From Capronia americana (lineage: Eukaryota > Ascomycota > Eurotiomycetes > Chaetothyriales > Herpotrichiellaceae): a stretch of 64,000 nt of DNA. A program made the translations under genes and the position numbers. Positions 35,112 through 44,668 of the stretch are shown here, piece after piece. Location of the stretch: positions 620,001 through 684,000 of the forward strand of contig JADWQD010000010.1 of assembly GCA_016110215.1 (NCBI GenBank), given 5' to 3'. Each line of letters starts with the position of its first letter. Position 1 is the stretch's first letter. Under the pieces are notes generated by a model. It was not told the origin of the DNA. It searched no databases and saw nothing but the letters and a program-made list of their open reading frames with translations.

Positions 35112-37511
35112 ATGACCTCCTCCAATACCTTTGTCCGGGACTTTCGATATCTCGTGCGGCAAGATGTTGCGTCGGTTGGCGGCAAAAACTCCTCCCTGGG
35201 CGAGATGATCGGTGCTCTCGCTGAAAAGGGGATCGTAGTGCCATCGGGCTTTGCGACGACCTCCCGTACCTATTGGCATTATGTGGATGCCAACAACATC
35301 AGGGAGAAAATGACCAAACTGATTGACGAATGGCAGTCTGGCAAGATCAGTCTTGCTGAAGCCGGCAAGGATGTTCGAAACCTCTTCCTCCGCGGCGACT
35401 GGCCCGCGGACGCTGCAGCTGCCATCAAAACTGCCTACCGAGAGCTGTCGACCGAAGCAGGCACAGAAAACCTGGCCGTTGCCGTCCGCTCCAGTGCAAC
35501 GGCTGAGGACTTACCTGATGCAAGCTTTGCCGGTCAGCAAGAAACCTTTCTGAACATTTCCGGCGAAGAGTCGCTTCTGAGGGCGTGCAGGCGTTGCTAT
35601 GCTTCCCTTTTCACCGACAGGGCCATCAGCTACCGCCAGACAAGAGGATTTGACCACATGAAGGTGGCACTATCTATCGGCGTGCAGCAGATGGTCCGAT
35701 CAGACCTCGGCGGCTCCGGTGTGATGTTTACCATCGACACTGAAAGCGGTTTCGACAAAGTCGTGCTCATAAACGCATCATGGGGTCTGGGTGAAAATAT
35801 CGTCCAAGGCACAGTCAACCCGGATGAGTATCAGGTCTTCAAGCCCCTCCTTGCCAATGCCGAGTTCGTTCCGATCATTGAGAAAAAGATGGGCGAAAAG
35901 GAAATCAAGATGGTCTACGGTGACGAGCAAACGCCGACTCGTAATGTACCCACCTCGAAAGCGGAGCGGGACTCGTTCGTCCTCGACGACGGGGAAATCC
36001 TCCAGCTGGCACGCTGGGCATGCACAATCGAAAAGCACTATGGATGTCCCATGGACATAGAATGGGCCAAGGATGGCAGGACGGGTCAACTGTTCATCGT
36101 CCAGTCACGCCCAGAAACAGTCCAGGCTCGTCGTGAAGCTGGCGTCTTCAAAACCTACACGATCGGCAAGAAGGGCCGTGTCCTAACAAAGGGCCTTTCG
36201 GTGGGCGACGCTGCCGTGTCTGGCCGTCTGTGCCTCATCGAAAATGCCAAGGATATCGACAAGTTCGTCCCCGGTTCGATCCTGGTGACACAAACCACCG
36301 ACCCGGACTGGGTGCCCGTTATGAAGTGCGCTTCGGCCATCATCACCGACCATGGTGGCCGCACGTCGCATGCTGCCATTGTCAGTCGTGAATTGGGGGT
36401 CCCGGCGGTTGTCGGCACGGGCAACTCGACATATGTCTTACATACCGGTCAAGATGTCACGGTTTCGTGTGCCGAAGGCGACAATGGCTTCGTATACGAG
36501 GGGATTTCCGACATCACCACCAAACAGCTGGACGTAACAGGCCTTCAACCGACCCGGACGAAGATCATGCTCAACCTCGCCAACCCAGCATCCGCGTATC
36601 GCTGGTGGCGACTTCCAGCCGACGGAATTGGCCTCGCCCGGATGGAATTCGTCGTCAGCAATCACATCCAAGTGCATCCCATGGCGCTGGTGCGCTTCGA
36701 CCGGCTGAAGGATGAACAGGCCAAGCAGAAAATTACCAAACTGACAAAAGGCTACACCGACAAGCCGGAATACTTTGTCGACAAGTTGGCACGTGGTCTG
36801 GCCTGCCTTTGTGCAGCCGTCTACCCCAAGCCGGCCATCATCCGTCTGAGTGACTTCAAGACCAACGAGTACGCCAACCTGGTGGGCGGCGAAGAATTCG
36901 AGCCAAAGGAAGAGAATCCAATGCTGGGCTTCCGCGGTGCCTCGCGCTACTATTCGCCACGCTATAAGGAGGGCTTCGCCCTCGAATGCAGAGCTCTCAA
37001 GCGACTCCGCGAGGAAATGGGCTTCACCAACGTCGTCGTCATGGTCCCCTTCTGCCGGACGGTTGGCGAGGCTGCCAAAGTGCTCCAGGTCATGGCTGAA
37101 AATGGACTCAAGCGTGGTGAGAATGGCCTACAGGTCTACGTCATGTGCGAGATTCCATCCAATGTCATCTTGGCCGCCGAATTCACCAAGCACTTCGATG
37201 GGTTCTCTATTGGATCCAACGATCTGACTCAGTTGACGCTCGGCGTGGATCGTGATTCCGGAGAACTGTCTGATCTCTTTGACGAGCAGGACAAGGCAGT
37301 CAAGTGGATGATCTCGACAGTCATCACAGAGGCTCACAAGGCCGGCTGCAAGATCGGGCTCTGTGGCCAGGCTCCGAGCAACCATCCGGAATTCGCAGCC
37401 TTCCTGGTCGAGTGCGGGATTACTTCCATCTCGGTCAGTCCAGACAGTTTCCTTGAAGTCAAAAAGCATGTCCTTGCCAGTGAAAGGGCAACGACAAATG
37501 GGCAAAAGTGA
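35112..37511 (+). CDS. ppsA: phosphoenolpyruvate synthase (pyruvate, water dikinase), bacterial type
   Basis: Converts pyruvate, ATP and water to PEP, AMP and phosphate, allowing gluconeogenesis from pyruvate without oxaloacetate. It is a single 799-aa exon starting at the ATG at 35112. Three domains are intact. The N-terminal ATP-binding domain has VGGKNSSLGEM (22-32), AVRSSATAEDLPDASFAGQQ and SGVMFTIDTESGF. The mobile phosphohistidine domain has DHGGRTSHAAI with His420. The C-terminal TIM-barrel PEP domain has ADGIGLARMEF, EENPMLGFRGASRY, MCEIPSNV, FSIGSNDLTQLTLG and GLCGQAPSNHPEF with Cys751. From memory, E. coli PpsA has its phosphohistidine at 421 and catalytic cysteine at 751, so the match is nearly collinear. 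The lack of introns over 2.4 kb and the bacterial architecture suggest horizontal origin (inference). It converges on a dehydrogenase gene 226 bp away. Confidence 0.96.
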   Translation: MTSSNTFVRDFRYLVRQDVASVGGKNSSLGEMIGALAEKGIVVPSGFATTSRTYWHYVDANNIREKMTKLIDEWQSGKISLAEAGKDVRNLFLRGDWPADAAAAIKTAYRELSTEAGTENLAVAVRSSATAEDLPDASFAGQQETFLNISGEESLLRACRRCYASLFTDRAISYRQTRGFDHMKVALSIGVQQMVRSDLGGSGVMFTIDTESGFDKVVLINASWGLGENIVQGTVNPDEYQVFKPLLANAEFVPIIEKKMGEKEIKMVYGDEQTPTRNVPTSKAERDSFVLDDGEILQLARWACTIEKHYGCPMDIEWAKDGRTGQLFIVQSRPETVQARREAGVFKTYTIGKKGRVLTKGLSVGDAAVSGRLCLIENAKDIDKFVPGSILVTQTTDPDWVPVMKCASAIITDHGGRTSHAAIVSRELGVPAVVGTGNSTYVLHTGQDVTVSCAEGDNGFVYEGISDITTKQLDVTGLQPTRTKIMLNLANPASAYRWWRLPADGIGLARMEFVVSNHIQVHPMALVRFDRLKDEQAKQKITKLTKGYTDKPEYFVDKLARGLACLCAAVYPKPAIIRLSDFKTNEYANLVGGEEFEPKEENPMLGFRGASRYYSPRYKEGFALECRALKRLREEMGFTNVVVMVPFCRTVGEAAKVLQVMAENGLKRGENGLQVYVMCEIPSNVILAAEFTKHFDGFSIGSNDLTQLTLGVDRDSGELSDLFDEQDKAVKWMISTVITEAHKAGCKIGLCGQAPSNHPEFAAFLVECGITSISVSPDSFLEVKKHVLASERATTNGQK

Positions 37512-37737
37512 ACCTTGTGACGGCCTAACACAGGAAGGTTTGGTTTTGGGATGTACATATTATAATATTGTCAATCAAAATCATTGTATTGTACACTTTC
37601 TCCCAAGCTCTTCCGGTGAGGAGTAAGCTTATAACATCGCGGAAGATATATCCATTAATATCCGTTGACATTACCCCCAAAGCCTATATACCCTGCGATG
37701 CCTTGCTGCCCTGTTGTTCTGGACCGCCTCATGGTTG

Positions 37738-38883
37738 TCAAATTGCAGCCATGCCACTGATTTCATCCCCTTCCATCAACCTTTTGACAGCCTCCTTTGT
37801 CCTCTCTCCCGATTTCGCCAACCGTGCCTTTTCCCCAGTCGTCAACGGCAGTTGGATCGTGTGCACAATGCCTTTTCTTCCAAGCACCACTGGCAAGCTC
37901 AAACAGCAACCGAACTCGGGTATGAAATGACTCAAAGGGCGAACATCGCGTTTGTCGAACAGAATCGAGGAGCAGATGCTGGCCACGATGGAGCCCATGG
38001 CGAACGCTATCGATCCTTTAGCCCGGATAATGTGCTGCGCTTCGTGTTTACACTCTTCTGCGAGGTGGACACGGTCGAGAGTTTCGGGCGGCATGGCCTT
38101 GTCGATGGGGACCCCGGCGATCGATGCACAGGACCAAGCCACGATTTGTGAGTCGCCATGCTCGCCCACCACGGATGCGTTGATTTGGTTACTTGCAATC
38201 TGTTGAAATCATACCGTCAGCAAGCCACGCAACGCAACGCCCTGGTACGGCACCAAAACGGGACGAAAGAGCGCGAATACTATACGCACATCAAGCCTGT
38301 TAGCCAAAAGCCTGCGCATCCGGACCGAATCCAGCGAGGTTCCTGATCCAATGACTTGGGATCTCGCGAGTCCCGAGGTCTCTTGGGCCACTGTCGTGAG
38401 CACATCGACCGGGTTCGACACGATGAGCAGGATGGCATCCTTGCGAAGCGGCTTCATTGCCTCGATGATGCTCCGCAGAACCGCGCTGTTGTGCTCGACC
38501 AACTGGACTTTTGTCTCCCCTGGCGAATATGTTGATCAGCGTATGTCGTCATGTCATCCATCTCTCATCCAGCCTGGCAGTTCGGGGAAACTTTGCGTTG
38601 CTCCGCCACATACGTATGATACATACATACCTATAAACCGCCTCGAGCCTGCGGTGATGACCACGATATCACATTGCCCTGCTTCTTTATACGTGCCTGT
38701 TCGGATCCGCGTGCTGCTGTTCTCACAGTCTGCCGCGTCCGACAAATCGCGGACTTGCCCTTCCCTCAACTCTGGTTTCACGTCGACAAGGAGCAGCTCG
38801 CCATACAATGAGCCGTGTAACAGTGCATATGCGGCTGCGGCGCCGACTTGGCCCGCGCCGACAATGGCGATCTTGGCTGCCAT
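37738..38883 (-). CDS. L-lactate/malate dehydrogenase family protein
   Basis: An NAD-dependent 2-hydroxyacid dehydrogenase, probably linking lactate (or malate) and its 2-oxoacid. Exons in transcript order are 38883-38631, 38519-38290 and 38199-37738 (introns 111 and 90 nt), 314 aa. The Rossmann start KIAIVGAGQVGAAAAYALL and the acidic strand end LLLVDVK indicate NAD. VSNPVDVLTTVAQ, the catalytic Asp/Arg helix SLDSVRMRRLL and the catalytic histidine in VVGEHGDSQ are all present. The length and GEHGDS context favour LDH over MDH. The substrate loop, spliced across intron 1, reads ITAGSRRFIGGETK. It has an Arg where LDH normally has its specificity Gln, and a Lys where the family has an Arg. 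Substrate is therefore uncertain. It is tail-to-tail with PEP synthase. Confidence 0.88.
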
Positions 38884-39322
38884 TTCTCGTGGATTTAAAA
38901 TTAAATATATGATAGTTAGTGGGCGTATTTTGTTCGACCTTTGTCAGTCTCGGTGTTGGCGTAAGGTCGGACTGGGTCCAAACCCGAACGTTTTAAGAAA
39001 TCGTCCTGGTGCGCCATCAAGCGAGGGGCGAGGAGCGAGGAGCTCGTGGCACCGTCATACGGCCTGTCATCACCCGTGCATCACATGCCGATGCGAACTT
39101 TAGATGTGGTCTTTCTCTGAATGGCTACGAGCGTGGTGTGATAATGGTGCCAGTGCGAGAGCGGAGCGGACCTCACATGATTTCCAGATCCCTTGGCCTA
39201 TATTTGCGGAGAGGAACCGGACCTTCCGTGCATAATTTCACGCTTCCCAGCAGAGGCGAATACAGTACGCACGGTTGTGGAATCTAACATCATGGTTCTC
39301 GCAACGTCCTCTTATTCGGTCA
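38884..39322. other. promoter of the dehydrogenase gene and flank
   Basis: These 439 bp precede the minus-strand dehydrogenase and lie behind the next minus-strand gene. No coding signal is seen. Confidence 0.5.
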
Positions 39323-40378
39323 TTATACCATATCATGTCCCGCAGCCACGGGGTGTTTTTCGTGAAGAAGATCGCCGCGCAGTGTCATGATGTGTGTTTC
39401 CAGGCCCTTGAGCGAACAAAGCGGCTCATCACCGCCCTCGTTCAATTTCTGCAGCTCGATCAAGATGTTTTCCAGGGTCCGCAACTCGTGTGAAGTCGAG
39501 TGCGCATTGGCGTTGTTCATGTTAAAGTCCTTGATTCTTTTCCCCTGATCCCTCGCCTCGAAAACCGAAAGACAGATATCGTGGATCAGCAAGACGCCCA
39601 GCACGGCCACGAAAGTGATGAAGACGTTTCGCTGCTTGACTCGCGCCAGGATCCGGGTCTCATTGATCCACAGTGAGCCCAGATAGATGCCCATGCCCAC
39701 TGCGAAGACCCATCCGGCGCAAAAGACGTACAGTCTCGGCATCCGAAGAGCTTCGACCGAAGCGACGGAACTCTCGAGTGGAAAGAGATGAAACGGCTTC
39801 ATGGATTGGTATGAATGCGAACGGGGGGATGAACCTCGACTTAGCCAAAGCCGGACATCGAGATGATTGTTCAGACCAGCAATCTTCTGTTGTAACGACG
39901 TGGCTTCCGCCACTGCCAGGATCGCCAAAATCATACTGGTCACAATAAATGCTTTCGCCGTCCACGGGCAGGCGTCGAGGTCGGGCAACGACAGCCCGAC
40001 GATGGTGATGCTGGTGAATATAGATCCCTGACCACCACCTTGTGAGCGCTGCAACTAGCCTGTAGAGGAAGCAAAAGGCGTACTTACCACGACCGCCACA
40101 GTAGTGCAGCTTTCAGTGGTTGACTGCTTCCACGCCATGGCTTGCTCGTTTGTCCAGCAATTGATGTTCCGGTGCACTTGCTGGACGGCTGGGATGTTGA
40201 TCAACCCCAGCCACGGCAGGAGGCGCCCAATGAAGCCAAATCGGTCATGGTTGTATTGCTGATCGGAGCCATATGCGAGAGAGGAGATGTGATGAAGAAA
40301 AGCCCTTCCTAGGGAGGAACCTCCCCTGGCGATGACTCCATACTTTCGTTGGGACGAGAAGGAAGTCTGTTTTCGCAT
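39323..40378 (-). CDS. multi-pass membrane protein of unknown function
   Basis: I do not recognise this family. Exon 1 (40378-40088) encodes 97 residues. After an intron whose donor is a strong GTAAGT, exon 2 runs from 40027 (or from 40048, if an earlier acceptor is used) to 39323, giving about 331-338 aa. Three or four hydrophobic segments are visible, including AFIVTSMILAILAVAEA, LYVFCAGWVFAVGMGIYLG and VFITFVAVLGVLLIHDI. A short soluble tail has a Leu-rich heptad-like stretch (LENILIELQKL). The N-terminal part is basic and has one weak hydrophobic patch. It is co-directional with the dehydrogenase but separated from it by 439 bp, and nothing links them functionally. Confidence 0.65.
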
Positions 40379-40836
40379 CTTTCATGCATAGAGTCAAATT
40401 ATGATCTGCGGACAATGGCCGCATCAGTGCGACGGCCTTCAAATAGGGAAACGGACGAATCACCCCACAAAAGTCACACCCCCGGATCACGATGGGAGGC
40501 CCCTTTATATCCGTGATACGCCGAAGTTGTCGAGAACCATGACACAGAGACTCGGCGACCGATGCTATTTGGAACTTCGCATTGGCTCGCGGCTCTCTGG
40601 TGCGTTGATTTATACGAGGTCCCAAGCGTTGAATATCCCGATGGCTTGGCGGACGTTCCACTATCAAGTGCCCAGGGCAAACGTGGTGTGAGCAGACCTC
40701 GAGTTCGTGTCCGAGTCCTGAGAGATATTTGAAGGACAGCAGACCCTCTGTTGACTGAGATCGACGGCTACACAAGCTTTAACCAAATCTTGATATCCAA
40801 TACTTATCAACAGCTCTACATTTCTACAAAGACGAG
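40379..40836. other. divergent intergenic region
   Basis: These 458 bp lie between the membrane protein (minus) and the small plus-strand frame at 40837. Nothing else is seen. Confidence 0.5.
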
Positions 40837-41268
40837 ATGGATGAATTCCAAGACAACCCAGCGGCATACGAAGACCGCTTCACCCCAAAGAAGGTTGCCC
40901 ATCTTCACCACGTCAGACATCCCGCCGACATGTCTGGCGAGGCCGACGCAAAGAACGATGCTCCATCTGACGAAGGCGAAACAACTCATGACTGGCAAGA
41001 CTTGAGTGTCTCTATTGAACGAACTCTCAGCGTCGAGGAACTCCCTGCCATAACAGAATGCCTGCATGACGTTTTCGAAGCCGGGGCCAAGATCGTCACT
41101 CCACCTTCCGAAGCCTTGTTGGCTCCATTCAGTGAGACCAACACAAGTCCAGATCACCAAGCAACCAACCTCCACTCTGATAATCGGGTTGCGAATAGCC
41201 CAGCAGAGGCTGAACCCGAAAGGCTGGCATTGTTGGCTTCCATCGATATATACGTGCCGAGGAACTGA
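40837..41268 (+). CDS. small hypothetical protein
   Basis: An uninterrupted 143-aa frame with an ATG in plausible context. The product is acidic and hydrophilic, with one predicted amphipathic helical part (SVEELPAITECLHDVFEAGAK) and no signal peptide or membrane segment. I recognise no domain. The amino-acid composition looks coding, and the antisense frame is less protein-like. A real gene is plausible but not proven. Confidence 0.45.
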   Translation: MDEFQDNPAAYEDRFTPKKVAHLHHVRHPADMSGEADAKNDAPSDEGETTHDWQDLSVSIERTLSVEELPAITECLHDVFEAGAKIVTPPSEALLAPFSETNTSPDHQATNLHSDNRVANSPAEAEPERLALLASIDIYVPRN

Positions 41269-42130
41269 GATGATATCGACGTCGCTCTTGCTCAGCAGTC
41301 CCAGCAAGGCGGACTTTTCGGTAAATGTTCGACTCTCGCAATAGGGGCGGAACCAACCGTGCGAAGCAAGTAGCCCTCTGTACAAAATGAAACTTTATAA
41401 CAGCGCTCTTCCGGAAAAAGGGAGGGGGAAGACTATGCAAGTTGGACTGAGTACATAGTATGTATGATATGGACTGAGTGAAAGGAGATCGTGTTTCTTT
41501 TTCCGGTGTCCATTTGGGAAAGCATGAAGTCACAATAGTCGATGTTCTGTAGCTTTTGCAACCTCGAGGACATGGCGGCCCTTTCGGAAAGTACATTATG
41601 AAATGTATGAATTGAACAATACGGTCACATTCCGGAAGATGTGCCACTGTGGTCTCGCCCGTCGTGATCGCCCTTGCGCACCTCTTTGAACAAAAGGAGA
41701 CAATCTTGAGACCGACTTTATTGACCTTGTACGAGATACGAGCTTACCGCGTTCGAAAGTACGGACCAGCGGTCATCGAGAGCTCCTACGAGTCCAGAGG
41801 GAGCAGTTGTCTCGTCGCTTCGCCATGAATATTGGTCCGGAGTCGGACCTGCCGCTCTCCTCATCGGTAACGATCCAATGGGCGGGCGGATCTTTTGGTT
41901 CGACAGTCGACTGATTCGTCTTCTGTAATACTGCTGTTGTTTCAACGCAGCGAGACTCCGTAACGGGTGGCCACACTCGATCGACTGTGCAAGAATTTCA
42001 TGTCGTGCTAGTTCCGAGGGGAAGTGCCCGGCTCCTTCAGCTTTGGCGTCGGAGACAACATACAGTATGACTCCTGCCATGGTCGTGGTGACACGACTCA
42101 ACTCACGTACCTACAAGACGGCTTCGAGGG

Positions 42131-42170
42131 GCGGGATGATCACCGTCTTGGCGGGATGATCACCGTCTTG
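42131..42170. repeat. tandem duplication of a 20-bp unit
   Basis: Two perfect head-to-tail copies of GCGGGATGATCACCGTCTTG, followed by the start of a third (GCGGGGTG). Confidence 0.95.
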
Positions 42171-43210
42171 GCGGGGTGCAAGCACACATGGATCCTCGAG
42201 CCTGCCTGCCCCTGGAGGGTATGGTTATCAGATAAGGAACCTGTGGCGCATACTGTTGTGAATGAAATGATACCAAGTAGTGAGTGGGATACGTGGGGAA
42301 GAAATGCCGTTGTTGAGACTCACAACGGTGGCGGCGGCTGCTCAAGGTGATCCCGAACTCCCCACCCCCTGGCTGCATGCCAACTACGTAGGAGTCTAAC
42401 GGCGCCGCGTCTCCTGCATTGTGTGTTGCGCCCTGCCCTGCCTGGTTCTGCGATACGATGAACGAGATTAATTCGACGCGTGCGGCCAGCCTCCCACCCT
42501 CCTTGCTGCTGTATTATTGACCGCCACAAAGCCACGCAGCAAACCTATTATTAGTGTCCAGTGTCCTAGACTCGAGGCTGCAGGCCCTTCGGAGATACCT
42601 ACTTACACAATGTTGAGTTCCTGTGTACTTTGTAGTACAGAGGACTCGTACTACTCATGAGTGGTGTCCTGTGTAGGTTAGATAGTACGCCTTCTCAAGC
42701 GGCCGGCGGTCGGCTATCTCGTAGAACTTCTGATTTGCAAGATGTTGACATTCTGCTCAACGGGCGATAAGCTGATTGATACATACTGATAATCATCACC
42801 ACCACCACTACGTCTGTGCACCAATGAAATACCACTTCACCGTGCCTCGCTTGTTCCCACGTGCTATCGGATAGTCCGTCCAGATCCCGCTCGTTCTAAT
42901 GAACCTTCGCCCACGCGAGAGACACTCGGCTCGAGCGAGGGGACACGTTGAGTTCCGCAAGTAGGTGGGTTTACTTAAGCGAAAGAAGTCCCGCTTCGGC
43001 ATGGTCGTGTGCCCAGGCAGTAAGTAGTACGTAGTAAGCTCTTAGTTATAGACGGAATGTATGGTAGTGAGTTTGAGTCTAGAAAGGAGGACAAGCTTGG
43101 CGATGAGGACACGGTACATACCTGACTCTGTGGAGACACCACATCGTATCAATCAACACCCCCCTGAAAAGCCATCGTCACTGTCCAAGCTGCCTGATAT
43201 GTAACTACAG

Positions 43211-43244
43211 TACACAGTATTCACACCTGTGTGAGTACTGTGTA
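43211..43244. repeat. 34-bp near-perfect palindrome
   Basis: Arms TACACAGTATTCACAC and GTGTGAGTACTGTGTA are complementary in 15 of 16 positions around a 2-nt centre. It could be a dimeric protein-binding site or a cruciform. Confidence 0.9.
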
Positions 43245-43584
43245 TGCACATACCTACGAGCGACGATGCGATGCCGAGCCTGCAGCGGCGCTTTCCCCCC
43301 ACGCCGTTGGTGCCACGCCAGGTCCAGCTCGCGAGCCAGGTGCAACCAACTCCTTCATCGATTGCATTATCAGCGGGAGAAGAAGAAAACACGATGCACA
43401 CCACAAACCACACGGGTACAGCTGTGTGGAAGAGCCAGCGCTATATCTGCAACTACTCGAAAGCCATGATCGTCGATCCAGCAGCATCGTCGGCGCTTAA
43501 CCCATGCCGATGATCGCGTTGCATTGCAGGGCAGGTACCACCTACCTCTCTCAAGTCTATGTACCTTGATGTCCAGTGGAGGGG

Positions 43585-43599
43585 CACACACACACACAC
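43585..43599. repeat. (CA)n microsatellite
   Basis: An uninterrupted CA run of about seven units. Confidence 0.85.
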
Positions 43600-44100
43600 G
43601 GAGTACAAATATAGTGCGGAAGCTACTGTAGCTAAGAGTCCTAGGATGTCTCGAAAGTATGTAGCCGTGCAGACAGCAGTCTTGCTTGCTTCATGCTGGA
43701 TTTGAAGCCGTCGTCTCTCACATCCCACCCCACGTCAACTCCCCCCCTCCGAGTCCGAAACCCCTGATCGGTCGCGGCAGATAGGAAGCGAGAGTTCAGT
43801 CAGTACTTACGGAGTACTGTACTCACGCATGTAGTACCGTGTAAACCCCGACGACCTCTAGTCCGTACTCAAGCATACTTCGATCTCTGTATGTGTTTGT
43901 ATGTAAAGATTTGCTTCTGAATTTGATTCATCCTATACTGTACCGTGTACGGTAAGGACAAAGGTTCTGCAAGCTAGTAGGATCCATGCAAGGCCCATGT
44001 GCAGTTGCAGCATGCATACCCGAGCAAGGACGGGAAAGGGGGATCCTCGACCCGTAGGAGTGCCTAGACTGTAGAATTCTCCGAGGGAAGGCATGCATCC

Positions 44101-44116
44101 CCATGCATATGCATGG
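44101..44116. repeat. 16-bp perfect palindrome
   Basis: CCATGCATATGCATGG is its own reverse complement, with further CATGCA repeats just upstream (44091-44098). Confidence 0.9.
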
Positions 44117-44668
44117 CTCCTTCGTGTGCGCAGCTCAACGGTTGACATTCTCATCACACCGCCAGTCAAGCTTCGGCGCTCTCACATGCGGTTCTACATA
44201 CAGTATCTGCCTTTTAGTGGTTGTTCAAACAGCAACGACCAACGAGGTGTCCGTCTCGTCAACTCCAAATCGGTTCTATGCCCAGGACTTTTGGTGGGTT
44301 TGCCACATCCAACGTAATTTTCCCAGGTGTCTTTCTTTTGGTACGCCCGTAGACCTTGCCTTCTATCGCTAAAGCTATACAAAGCCGCTGGCCCGCCCCG
44401 GCCCAGCGACTCATTTTTGTGTCCAAGTAACCCCCGGGACCCCGTCGAGGATCAAACATTGAATTTTCGTAGTGAATTCGTTCTTGCCAATTGAAAAGGT
44501 TTCATAAGTGAATCATAATCGTTCATGGTGGTTCGCAAAGACCACCCAATCATTAGTCGTGATAGAGAGTTCAAACAGGAACAGCTCAAATGAAGAGAGG
44601 CCGGTGGTGGCCGAGAATCCTTAAAAAAAAGTACCGAATGTACCCTTGAACGGCTGGACCGCTGCCTG

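Larger units (their letters stand above)
41269..44668. other. gene-free stretch with repeats and palindromes
   Basis: No convincing gene in 3.4 kb. A 127-codon minus-strand frame at 41718-42101 has no recognised motif and is left uncalled. The region does contain a 20-bp tandem duplication, a CA microsatellite and two palindromes, listed separately. Confidence 0.5.

Noticed and set aside
41718..42101. 127-codon minus-strand frame
   Set aside because: No motif or family match. Its length is within what chance gives in this base composition.
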